A stretch of DNA of 64,000 nucleotides from Berghia stephanieae (taxonomy: Eukaryota > Mollusca > Gastropoda > Nudibranchia > Aeolidiidae): positions 35,477,565 to 35,541,564 of the forward strand of contig CM067447.1 in the NCBI GenBank assembly GCA_034508935.3, read 5' to 3'. Of the stretch, positions 11,058 through 21,086 are shown piece after piece. The translations under genes were made by a program, and so were the position numbers. Below the pieces are notes generated by a model that did not search any database, was not told the DNA's origin, and saw only the letters and a program-made list of their open reading frames with translations. Numbering within the stretch: the first letter of the stretch is position 1; every line of letters begins with the position of its first letter.

Positions 11058-11265
11058 TCACTTGCGGCTGCTCAGTTGCAATCCAAGGCAATCCAAGGCT
11101 GTTGCAAATGCTGCTGGAGGGGGTGCAGTTATTTCATAAGGCATGGAAGAGTGAGATGGAAAATTGGGTAGTTTGATTTGACTACGATGCAAGAACAAAG
11201 GAAGTGGGCTGGTTCCCAGCTTGAAACAGTCCCATAAGGCATTCTCTGTGCGGAGAGGCAATCTC
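11058..11265 (-). CDS. Candidate terminal exon of unknown origin, with overlapping AATAAA
   Basis: An acceptor-like tttcttcaacag precedes an open frame of about 68 codons (RLPLRTENALWDCFKLG ... ALDCLGLQLSSRK) that ends in TGAATAAA, so the stop overlaps a poly(A) signal. The T3-B element starts 20 bp upstream of the exon. It may be a terminal exon of a host gene or part of an unrecognised repeat. No upstream partner exon was found. Confidence 0.25.
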
Positions 11266-11285
11266 TGTTGAAGAAACATGATATA

Positions 11286-12383
11286 CGGTAGAATTACTTT
11301 AAACCGAAATTTTGGGGACCTTCTAAACCATTTCGGTTTAAAGACATTTTGGTTTAAGCAAGTTCCCGTTTTGCGATGTTTTTCAAGGGTAGTAACTATT
11401 TAAGAAATTTGCTCATTTAATCGTATCATGAGTTTCCCCTTAAATGTAATTGTTGACTAAATGCCGTCTTCGTAACCATTTTAAAAATTATTATTTTTTA
11501 ATTTTATTATTATTATTTGTTTTGTTTTTTTTTTGTTTTTTTTTGTGTGTTTTAAAAATATTTTTGGGGGTTTTCGTTTTCAATTCAAAATTGTTAGAGT
11601 TGAGTTCGGGATGCCGTGTTTTTTACATAATATCTCCGTCTTGATCAACTTTTTTTTCATCGACTTCACATAGTATTTTGATTCTAAACTCCAACGTGTA
11701 AGCACAGTGCTTTCTTTTAGACATCTTTTAGTGAAATGTAAAGAAAATAAGATTGAAAGTTCCTGTGCGATAATTGATAATGAATGATGCGCAACTACTC
11801 AGAGGTGAAGTGAAATGGAAACTAACTACATAGAACCCCCACCCCCCCACCCCTTCTCACACACACATTCAATCGAAGTGGAAATGAAATGGCATGTCAA
11901 TGGTAAGTTGTTTACCACCCCCCCCCCCCCTCCTCATTGTCGTGTTGAAAATCCAGTCAGTTCCAAAGCATCAACACCCCAACTCCCCCTCTTTCCTCAT
12001 TTTTCGACTGCCAGTCACCCGTTGTCTTCCCTTTCCAGTCTGCGATCGTGGTGCTGGCCAAACCCAAGTGCAGTGATTGAAGTGTTTGCCCACCCCTCAC
12101 CCTCATCTTATACTTACGCTCTTTGTTTTAATATCGCCGGGCATTATTATGTGGGGCCACCTTCCCGAATTTTTGAAGAAAAATAGAGAGAGAAAAAGGG
12201 AAGGTGCTCTCAAGTTGTTTCGGTTTAAAGAAAGTCCTTCTTAGAATACTTAGAAGTATTTCGGTTCATTGTAAGAATTAGTACAAAGATAATGAAGAAA
12301 CTAGTAGCCTACAATTTATTAAATTCTTTGCGGTTTAAGGTATTTTTCGGTTTAGCTTCTTTCGGTTTAAAGTAATTTTACTG
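11286..12383. mobile_element. T3-B: pogo/Tigger-type element, 1,098 bp
   Basis: It has the same TIRs as T3-A with one change at the left end (CGGTAGAATT), with TA on both sides. It is more diverged, with a deletion around the taagctgtct region. The HTH mini-ORF frame is broken by a shorter A-run. Confidence 0.85.
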
Positions 12384-12534
12384 TATGTCAAAGAATGAAG
12401 GGAGGGAGGGAGGGAGAGTGAGAGAAAGAGTACAAATATATTTTAAAACTGTTTAAAATTTTAAAAATTATTTCTGAATTTAAAAGCAAGACCAATAGCG
12501 CATTAAGACTAAAATCCACTTGAAAACAAAATTA

Positions 12535-14458
12535 CAGTAGAATTACTTTAGTTAAACCGAAATTTTGGGGACCTTCTAAACCATTTCGGTTTAAAGACAT
12601 TTTGGTTTAAAGCAAGTTCCCGTTTTGCGATGTTTTTCAAGGGTAATAACTATTGAAGGAATTTGCTCATTTAATCGTATCATGGGTTTCCCCTTAAATG
12701 GAGTTGTTGAGTAAATGCCGTCTTCGTAACCATTAAAAAAAATTATTTTAATTTTATTCCTTTTTTTTTTTTTTGGTGTGTTTTAAAAATATTTTTGGGG
12801 GTTTTCGTTTTTCATTCAAAATTGTTGAAAGAGTTGAATTCGGGATGCTGTGTTTTTTACATATCTCCGTCTTGCTCAACTTTTTTTTCATAGACTTCAC
12901 ATAGTATTTTGATTTTAAACTCCAACGTGTAAGCACAGTGCTTTCTTTTGGACATCTTTTAGTAAAATGTAAAGCTAAAGTAAGATCGAAAGTTCTTGTG
13001 CGATAATTGATAATGAATGACTGATAATGAATGACGTGCAGCTTCTCAGAGGTGAAGCGAAATGGAAATGAAAAGGCGTGTCAATGCTAAGCTGTCTACT
13101 ACATATCCCTCTTTTGTTGAAAAGCCATTAGTTTCAAAGGCCTAATTACATAGACACCCCCCCCCCCCTTTTTTTTTACACACACACACACATTTAAACA
13201 AAGTGGAAATGAAATGGCATGTCAATGGTAAGGTGTCTATCCCCCCCCCCCCCCCCCCCCCCCCCCTTATTGTTGTGTTGAAAATCTAGTCAGTTTCAAA
13301 CAGCGACCTCTTAAAGTAGACGATGGCTCCAATGCATCAACAAATGAGCTAGAACATCTTGCTTGCGTGATTCTACACCCCAAGTCCCCCTCTTTCCTCA
13401 TTTTTCGCCTGCCAGTCACCCGTTGTCTTCCTTTTCCAGTCTGTGCGATTGTGGTGTTGGCCAAGCCCAAGTGCAGTGATTGAAGTGTTGGCCTCACCCC
13501 CACCCCACCCTTCACCCTCATCTTTTACTTATGCTCTTTGTTTATTATCGGGCATTATTACATGTGGCCACCTTCCCGAATTTTGGAAGACAAATAGAGA
13601 GAGAAAAAGGGAAGGTGCTCTCAAGTTGTTTTGGTTTAACCCATTGCTGGCCGGGCATAATCTGAAAAAATGTCTCTTGCAGACCATGCGAGGGGAGATA
13701 ACTCTTCCAAATTGCATAGTACACTTCATTAAAAAATTCATTGCAAGAATGTGAGGCATGCTAGAAACAAAATAAAAGCTGTTTTGGAAAGAAGAATGAA
13801 TGGCCTTTAATTTGATATATTGTTTTGGACTATTGATTTATATTTTGATTTGAAAAAAAAATGTTAAAGTTGAAAAATATGTAATAATATTAGAACACAT
13901 GAAATCCATTGTCAATGTCATCAAAATATGCATCCAACTCAACCTCAATGTCTGATTCAGTGTCTGAATGAGCACTATCATTGTCACTATCCAATAAAAA
14001 ACGTTGATCATGCCCGAGAATTGAGGAATTAAAACGCCATTCCAGCAAAAAAAAAAAAAAGGACATTATCACAACCGATTTGGTCGACAAACTTCAAAAA
14101 TCACAGCAGACAAACGAATTGAGATAAAAATGATCGGAAATTTCTAGTTTCACTTTCACTCTTTCTCTACTTTCGTTTTCTAAATAAAAAGAAGTGGTTC
14201 TACACACGGTTTTAGTTTACGGGTTCAAAGATGCTGGGTACCTGGCAGGCGATATCGGGCGATTTGAACTGTTTGAGATGTTTTTTTGAGCGGGCGATTA
14301 GGGCCGCAATGGGTTAAAGAAAGTCCTACTTAGAAGTATTTCGGTTCATCGTAAGAATTAGTACAAAGATAATGAAGAAATTAGTACAATTTATTACATT
14401 CTTTGCGGTTTAAGGTATTTTTTGGTTTAGCTTCTTTCGGTTTAAAGTAATTTTACGG
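12535..14458. mobile_element. T3-C: pogo/Tigger-type element carrying a nested TTAA element, 1,924 bp
   Basis: It runs from CAGTAGAATTACTTTAGTTA with left TA (12533-12534) to ..TAATTTTACGG with right TA (14459-14460). A 674-bp insertion at 13640-14313 accounts for the extra length. On the minus strand, 12754-12936 reads KLSKTEICKKHSIPNSTLST then ILNEKRK, the least damaged form of the HTH core, but the frame upstream is shifted by a short A-run. Confidence 0.85.
13640..14313. mobile_element. piggyBac-type nonautonomous element nested in T3-C, 674 bp
   Basis: It is flanked by TTAA on both sides (13636-13639, 14314-14317). It begins CCCATTGCTGGCCGG and ends GGGCCGCAATGGG, giving inverted termini CCCATTGC. 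T3-A, B and D show the uninterrupted site ggtttaaagaaagtcc. A minus-strand ORF (13890-14090) has an acidic segment SDNDSAHSDTESDIEVELDA like the N-terminal acidic region of piggyBac-type transposases, but no catalytic part. Kolobok-type elements also use TTAA and are the alternative. Confidence 0.75.
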
Positions 14459-14459
14459 T

Positions 14460-14866
14460 ATTTTATTCATCAAAAATAAAAGAGTAAATGTACCAACCGC
14501 GGCCACGAGGCTTCATTCTTTCCTGACAGAGCTGTTTCTATTTTTAAAATGCTTTCTTGGTGTTTTCCCAGCCCAAATTGTGGCCGCATTCAGGTAACTA
14601 GGGTTTCTACGCGTTTCTGAATAAATAATGCTAAAATTATATAATTCAATAAGAGAGCTCAGTGACCAGACCGCAGCCATGTGACCTGACCGCGACCACA
14701 TGACCTGAGCGCTGCCAATAGTGTTACTCGAGTGCGGCCATTAGTCATTTACTGCTTTAACCTCTTTAGCATACAAAAAGCAAACAGATCATAAGAAGTT
14801 AGACCCATTTACGTCTACCTTAGATCTAGATATGATATACGTAGATCTGGTGTCTCAATCTCTATT
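14460..14866. other. Stretch with repeated accgc(g/a)(g/a)cca motifs, unassigned
   Basis: Short near-repeats of tgacc-accgc-gcca occur at 14496-14740 between AT-rich segments. No ORF with splice sites was recognised. Confidence 0.3.
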
Positions 14867-14867
14867 T

Positions 14868-15170
14868 AAGCGGCTATGTGGTCTTGTGGTATGATTCTCG
14901 TTCTTGGAACCGAAGGTCCTGGGTTCAAGCCTCGCTAGGCGCATAGTGGAGTTCTTGGAGAAGGCTCTTTACTCGCATTCTCTCACCATACTCAGGTATA
15001 AAATTAGTAACTGTCCATTAGGACAGCGTTGTCTCTGTCCGAAAAAAATTATAATATCGCCTAACAGGCGTCATGTCCCGCCTGAAATGTTAAATGTTGC
15101 TGTTGGCCAGGGACCCTTGTAAAGCACGTTGAGCATGTTCAGTAAAAAAAAGCTCGATTAAAATTTTAAA
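14868..15170 (+). mobile_element. SINE A, copy 1 (tRNA-derived)
   Basis: The head is gcggctatgtggtcttgtgg (A-box region) with the B box GGTTCAAGCCT about 50 bp on. The body has aaggctctttactcgcattc, cgcctaacaggcgtcatgtc and gttgctgttggccagggacc, and it ends aaagcacgttgagcatg...aaagctc. Copies at 29298, 39515 and 55397 share the head and body. Confidence 0.8.
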
Positions 15171-15246
15171 AAGCAAGATTTGTTGGTAATAATCTTGAAG
15201 AGAGAGAGAGAGAGAGAGGGGGGGGGGGGGGAGAGTGAGAGATAGT

Positions 15247-15540
15247 TTTGTTTTTAAGGGTTTTGGCGGCACTTTCGACTTATATATTATATCAGCACCA
15301 GTAAAAAGCAAGAAAATGGGAAAGTCAAAAAATATATGTTCTCCCAAAACTATCTTATACTTTCTACTATACCTACATTTGACTGCTTCCCCCTCAGTCA
15401 AGGATTCCAGTCAGGGCCAGGACAAAACCAAGTAATCTCATTCCAAGACAAAGACAGAAAGCATGTTGGAAAACCGATGTAGAAGGATAGAAGACACAGT
15501 AAGTGCCTCCCTGCCCAGTATGGGAGGTCAGACTCTTAGT
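15247..15540 (-). repeat. R1 retroposon, copy e (internally deleted)
   Basis: It is the reverse complement of R1 from ttttgtttttaagggttttg to cctgcccagtatgggaggtc, missing the central third. It abuts a LINE fragment at 15540. A purine (GA)n/(G)n tract lies beyond its 3' end. Confidence 0.75.
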
Positions 15541-15795
15541 GGATGATGGTGGTCATTTAATATTTTAATTATTTTACTAATGCAACATTTCTCGTATACA
15601 GGATCGACATCGTCAACATCATTTATATAGTATTAAATGGATTTTTAAATATTTGAATTTATTTTGTTCCTTTCCATTGCTTAGCAATTGCTGCCCCAAG
15701 CTGTTATACAAAATAACAAGACACGTTCGATTACTGCTTTATAAAATAATGTGCAGAGGGTTTTATCTATTCTAAACTGAGAAATTTTTAATAAC
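15540..15795 (-). mobile_element. LINE fragment (RT C-terminal region)
   Basis: The minus-strand translation gives LRIDKTLCTLFYKAVIERVL, then LFCITAWGSN, and ISKIIKILNDHHHPL, the FYKAxIESVLTFCIxxWGxN motif of L2/Rex1-like elements. The copy is broken and short. Confidence 0.6.
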
Positions 15796-15799
15796 TCTG

Positions 15800-16035
15800 C
15801 TTTGTGTGTGAACGTTCATTATTGCATGCGCCAATTTGTGTGTGTGCATGTGTTGTGTTACGAGGCCATGCTCCTCTCTCCCTCTCTGTCACCCCCCCCC
15901 CCCCCCACACACATATACTCTCTTTCTCTCTCTGTCACTGTCACACACACACACTTTCTCATACGCACATCTCTCTCTCTCTCCCTCTCTCTCACATTGA
16001 CTCGTCAAGTACTGTCCTACCAATAGTAATAGTAG
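15800..16035. repeat. (CT)n/(CA)n microsatellite cluster
   Basis: CT, CA and C-run tracts at 15871-16000. Apparent ORFs here are low-complexity shadows. Confidence 0.8.
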
Positions 16036-16286
16036 TAGTAGCCCTTCAGAGCCATGAAGCCGGAGTTTATCCCAGTTTCTATAGCGAGAAACAGAAAATA
16101 GCAAATGTTTGCTACACTTTGGATAGGACAATAGATTATCGAAATTTTACTTTCCACTAGATCTAACAGATCCAGTTACCCAACGCTGCTGGGTGGACAG
16201 GGGGATAAGATAAAAATATCCTGACTTCAACTCGGTCCTTTTGAGTGTGAGGTGGTTGTTCTACAAACTGAGCTATCAGGATCCCC
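16035..16286 (-). mobile_element. SINE B, copy (minus)
   Basis: The minus-strand head is GGATCCTGATAGCTCAGTTT (tRNA Lys/Glu-like A box). The body has cccctgtccacccagcag and ends gccctttcagagcc-like. It matches SINE B at 23955 and 55395. Confidence 0.75.
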
Positions 16287-16953
16287 GTTCAACCAATATA
16301 TTATAAACCAGTATCTATAATAATACAAACAACACACTAGATTGTATGTTCAGTTGTCGACAGTTCGACTTTGGCAGCACTTGGTATCAGCATCTTCGAC
16401 ACGCCACAACTGGGGTCGGGCTTGGGCTCACACCAAAATCCCCCTGCCCTGACTGCGGCCACTCTCATTTCTTCGTTTTAACCTGCAGTCTGTTGGTTTT
16501 AGCTCCTGATATCGATAATTTATTCAGTCTAAGAGTAAGAGGCATTCAAACTAATATTACACATTTCAAACACACTTATATTCAAGAGAATTTACAATGA
16601 ATACACTCACCTCAAAAGATCAAAAGTGAAGTTTTTTGTCGACGAAACTTAAAAACAAATTCACAAGAACAGTAAGCGATGAATGAACCAGACAAGCATG
16701 GGAATTGCGGTGTGTAGCGAAGGGGAAATGTGTATTTGCGTAATGCCAGTAGGTCGCCGCAGTCAGGTACGTCTACTCTAAACAGCAAAGGTAATACTAC
16801 AATATAAGATGCAGAAAGTGAAACCTACCATGCTCATAAAATCTTAAAATGAAACAACCAGTCATAGTCAATGTAACAAAAATGGAAAAAATGTCAAACT
16901 CGTTACACTACCAATTATACGAGGTCTCACTCATGGCAGCATATATGGAGTGG

Positions 16954-17126
16954 TTACAATAATTCAAGGCATGTCTCACAAACCTGCTGTCCTCCTGGCA
17001 AAGCTATGTGTGGAGGTGCTGATACTGGAACATCCATGAGATAATTTGTCCGACTGAAATAAACACAGTCACCCAAAACTGGACTGAGATAGTGGCTGAG
17101 CAGGGCTGGTATGACATCCCATTTAT
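16954..17126 (-). CDS. Unrecognised minus-strand gene (gene 2), terminal exon
   Basis: After the acceptor tttcacttgtcacag the frame reads (D)KWDVIPALLSHYLSPVLG, then DCVYFSRTNYLMDVPVSAPP and HIALPGGQQ. It then ends VCETCLELL and stops with TAA at 16956-16954. An internal CAG/GTTTGT (exon end 16984) could be a donor instead, in which case the stop is not used. Read through, the coding part is 2 nt plus 57 codons. A possible AATAAA signal (TTTATT on the plus strand) is at 16519-16524. The peptide is a normal globular C terminus. The 3.4-kb intron upstream holds the GGT/GAT minisatellite and a LINE. Confidence 0.72.
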
Positions 17127-17189
17127 CTGTGACAAGTGAAATCGTACAGAAAAAAACCCAACTTTATTCTTTTTGGCATCAGTTTGTCA

Positions 17190-17355
17190 TTTGTTTTTAA
17201 GTGTTTTTCAGCTCTTACAACAGTAAAACGTCATTTCAGTTGTTTGTTTTTAAGGGTTTTAGTTTTACGGCCATCTCGACATTAAGAGTTCATTTCAGTT
17301 GGTTTTTTAAAAGAGTTTTATAGGGTCTTGCAAGAGTAAAACTTTATTTCAACAA
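17190..17355 (-). repeat. Three tandem R1-like 3' ends
   Basis: Three successive diverged blocks each read tttttaag(t/g)gtttt...(c/a)cttca...tcatttcagt or similar. They look like a local triplication of the R1 terminus. Confidence 0.35.
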
Positions 17356-17949
17356 TTGCAAAAAAGAAGCAGGTGGAATGTTCAAGATATCAGATCTAAC
17401 TAAACGTTGCCTCAGGAAATGTAAGACTAAGGAGATGTATCAGATGGAGAAAAGAGGCAGCTCCAAGAGCAATCTGTCCCTGTGCCTGGACAGTCATAGG
17501 ACCTTCACCAAAAGAAACAATTTCAAATGTTTACAAAACATAACAACAACATTACATGGATGCAGCACCAGGACTTCAAAATACCTGCAAGATCTTTGAA
17601 GGAAAGTGAAAAAACCTGCGACTTCGAAATGTAGTAATATGCTTACAGGATGGAGCAAACCAATATGGTTTGCAAATGTGATTATACAGTCATCAGGACT
17701 GTGAACCTGAACTATCAGCACCACAGGTCTAGCATATGTGAGCACAAACCCTTGATGATACTTATCATTTATGTCACAATGAATGCAAGTATGAGCCATT
17801 TACAATGTCATAATAACAGAAAAACACCACACAATATCAAAATTTCATAAACTATTCTATATAAACATAACACTCAATGCTACATCTCTCTAAAATCACA
17901 AGCATAATATCACAGTTCGACCTCAATAAAAATCATACTATGCAGCCAT

Positions 17950-18600
17950 CTACAGGTTGTAGTAGTAGTGGTGGTAATAATGATGTGGTAATGGTTGCTG
18001 TGTTGTAATACAGCTGGTAGTGATGTTGATGATGTGGTGGTGGTGGTGGTTGTAGCAGAGGTGGTAGTGATGATAGTGTGGTGGTTGCAGTAGCGGAGGT
18101 GATGATGATGACGTGGTGGTGCAAGTAGAAGTGGTGGTAGTGATGATGATATGGTGGTGGTTGTAGTAGTGGTGGTAGTGATGATGATATGATGATGTTT
18201 ATAGTTGTGGTAGTAATGATGATGAAGTGGTGGAGGTTGTAGTTGTAGTAGTCGTGGTAGTGATGATGATGATGTGGTGGTGGTTGTAGTAGCGGTGGTA
18301 GTGATGATGATGATGATGTGGTGATTGTAGTAGTGGTGGTTGTAGTAGTGTGCTGATCATGTGGTGGTGGCTGTAGTAGTGGTGGTAGTGATGATGATGA
18401 TGAGGTGATGTTTGTAGTAGTGGTGGTAGTGATGATGATGTGGTGGTGGCGATGATGATGATGATGATGTGGTGATTGTTGTAGTGATGGTGGTAGTGAT
18501 GATGATGTGTTGGTGGTTGTAGTAGTGGTGGTAGTGATGATGATGTAGTTGTAGTTGTACTAGTGGTGGTAGTGGTGACGCTGTAGTGGTGGTTGTAGTA
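17950..18600 (+). repeat. GGT/GAT/GTA triplet-structured minisatellite, locus 1
   Basis: Irregular units of about 36-45 bp follow the pattern gatgatgatgtggtggtggt then tgtagtagtggtggtagt. The array resumes at 19690-19775 after a LINE insertion. The same motif, or its complement, recurs at 36150, 57180, 59270 and 61100-62690. Confidence 0.9.
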
Positions 18601-18619
18601 GTGTTGGTAGTCTTGTCAT

Positions 18620-19690
18620 TAAGTTACAACCCCCATGCATCGAAGACAATTGTGACTGTGAGTGTGGTGAGGACAAATAGACATGGCTTTTATTTTGATT
18701 TTATCGACTTCTCTGTCAAATTCAATTTGGCAATTAATTTTTTAAACATTTTCAGGCAGAGAATTCCATATTCCAATGGTGCTTGGAAAAAACAAGGTGA
18801 GATGAGCATTAACTTGTTGACTGCGGGACCTGGTATGAGTGCTGTTTCTTTTGTTTGGGATAAGGCGATCAATTGGGATCATTGTCAGTCCATGACCAAC
18901 CTTAAAGAGGACTTTGGCTTTTTGTATAGTGCGTCTTTCGTGTAATGGCGACCAGTTTAGGCTCTTGCTTTCAAAGCTGTTGTTGTTACAAACAAACCTA
19001 CATGCTCTGTTATGAATTTTCTCGAGTTGTTCCATCTGCTTTTTACTTTTGGGGTCCCAAACACATGCACTATAATCTAAAATTGGCCGTACAAAGACTT
19101 TATAGAATAGCAGGTTTCTCTCTTGTTCCTTGGACAACTTTGTACATTTCTTCTTAGAATTAAGTTTTGCATTGGCCTTTTTACAAACTTTATCGATGGT
19201 GTTGCCAAGACATATTTACTGTCAAGAGTTAATTCAAGATATTCAGCTTTTTGCATTGTCTCCAATTTTTCTTCATGTATATAATAATCTTAATAAACTT
19301 ATTATTTTCTTTTTGTTCGTGATACAAATTAGCTGGCATTTCTACAGGTGGAATTCCATTTCCCATTCTTTCTCCCACGACTGTAGCCTGTCCAGATCTT
19401 CTTGAAGTATATTGCAATCTTTTCATGTTTGAATTTCCCTATGAAGAAGGCTATCGTCCGCAAATAGTCAAAATTTTTATCCTGTTGATACTTTAATCGG
19501 CATATCATTGATGTAAATCAAAAAAAGAAGTGGGCCTACAACCGTTCCTTGAGGTACACCTGACAGGACTGGAAGTGATGATGACATTTTCTTCTCAACC
19601 ATGACTCTTTGAAATCGCTTTGAAAGAAATGATTCAATCCATGCATGAATGAGAATGTTTTTAAGTTTTTGAGATCCCATAATGATCAAG
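18620..19690 (-). mobile_element. Jockey/CR1-like LINE, 5'-truncated, inside minisatellite
   Basis: Reading on the minus strand, the RT core is [20 protein letters not shown] at 19477-19689. The YADD/WEKEWEM-type region follows in a shifted frame (about 19300-19450), then a palm-thumb region with KQMEQLEKIHNRACRFV and a C terminus TIGIWNSLPENV at 18742-19137. At least three frame changes separate these pieces. It is flanked on both sides by the GGT/GAT minisatellite, so it inserted into that array. Confidence 0.85.
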
Positions 19691-19775
19691 GTAGTGATGA
19701 TGATGAAGTGGTAGTGATGATGAAGATGTTGTGGTGGTTGTTGTAGTGGCGGTACCGATGATGATGATGTGATGT
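19690..19775 (+). repeat. Continuation of minisatellite locus 1 after the LINE
   Basis: gtagtgatgatgatgaagtg units, as at 17950-18600. Confidence 0.8.
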
Positions 19776-20525
19776 GGACGAAAACAGAATGACCGGAGAG
19801 CTATAAGCTCAGAAATTTTACCTTCAACAGAAAACTAACATGTTTTTGCCAAAAAAATTTCCAAATTTTGCAAGCTAAAAACAGTAAGAAAATGAGATAG
19901 TAAAAAGAAACTACTCTTGATTAATTATTTTTCACGTTCTACACGACCTATCAAATTAAAAGGAAAAAAAAATTCGACTTTTTTTTCGCCTGTTATTTTC
20001 TTTGCAAAATCTCGAAAATTTGCAGATTTTGCGACTGCAATGGAAATCAGTGATATTTTGCAAAATTTTGCGGCCACAAGCGATGCAAAAAACTGCCATG
20101 CCAGACAAAAGGGTGTTGGGAGTACAAATAGGGAAATGTGGTAGTTTTTCCTATTTGTAGTCGTACGAGAAATATATACTAAATTAAAAGTATTTATACA
20201 AAGTGTTAAGCTTCTAAGTCAAATATATTTGATGCTATAAGGAAAATTAAAAAACTTTCCAACCCATCCTCGTAATACTGCAATAAAAAAGATCAGTGAT
20301 CAATAATACAGCCATAAATAAGCAGGTACTGAAGATAATATCAGTGCAAGAGTTTTTTTTTGTTTTTTTTTTAAAGGGCTAAACAGCAACTAAGAAAGCA
20401 TAAACAAGATTATGGAATCTTTTGACTCCCTCATTCCTAAGACCACCACTTTATGACATGCATCTGAGTCTGAGGAGCAAGAACAAAATGAAAAGTAATG
20501 GAGAAAAACATTGCATGTGCCTTAC

Positions 20526-20658
20526 CTTTGCTTATCTTAATTTCCACCAAGGATGAAAATGTACTGTCATTACTTGAAATAATCCTGAGACTAAATGTAA
20601 TCTGGACCATCTTGCCTACTTTACGTGATGAATGGACAGACTTATCATAGATCACAGT
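20526..20658 (-). CDS. Unrecognised minus-strand gene (gene 2), penultimate exon
   Basis: This 133-nt exon has a textbook acceptor (tttctcttattttcag) and donor (AAAG/GTAAGG). It encodes TVIYDKSVHSSRKVGKMVQI, then TFSLRIISSNDSTFSSLVEI and KISK plus one G. That G joins the AT at the start of the exon at 17126 to make an Asp codon, an exact phase match across a 3.4-kb intron. Alternating hydrophobic residues suggest a beta-sandwich-like segment. The exon lies outside every recognised repeat. The protein family is not recognised. Membership in the same gene as the exons at 27-29 kb is inferred from strand and order only. Confidence 0.75.
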
Positions 20659-20856
20659 CTGAAAATAAGAGAAAAAAAACCCAATGATGTAACATGCAAA
20701 TACAAGGCACTAAAGATTAGGCAGTAACAAGAGTTTAATAAACTATTCAATGCAAGCTGCATAACTGAACAAAAATCTCATTCTGTCATTCTTAAACCTT
20801 TTTACCATAAATCAATTAATATGTTAACTTGTAAATTTCATCTAATGACGAGTGAT

Positions 20857-20870
20857 GATATTATATATAT

Positions 20871-20944
<74 letters not shown>
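20857..20944. repeat. (AT)n microsatellite
   Basis: Nearly uninterrupted TA repeats, directly left of the perfect hairpin. Confidence 0.95.
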
Positions 20945-20945
<1 letters not shown>

Positions 20946-21009
20946 ATTTTAATATTTACCACAATGTTGGAGTCAATCTTACTCCAACATTGTGGTAAAT
21001 ATTAAAATA
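20945..21009. repeat. Perfect 29-bp hairpin with 7-nt loop
   Basis: The left arm 20945-20973 includes accacaatgttggagt; the loop is caatctt; the right arm 20981-21009 is its exact complement (actccaacattgtggt...). No mismatch is present in 29 bp. There is no TSD or ORF, and no second copy was seen in the window. Confidence 0.95.
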
Positions 21010-21086
21010 TTAAAATAATAATTCGCTCCATTGCTACATGTCGAGCACTATTCGTACCATATTGGTATCCAACACGATTCAATCCT

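Noticed and set aside
17393-17515. Minus-strand peptide GPMTVQAQGQIALGAASF as an exon
   Set aside because: The frame is open for 36 codons but the upstream AG is weak and it ends in a stop. It lies between the gene 2 penultimate and terminal exons, which already join in phase.
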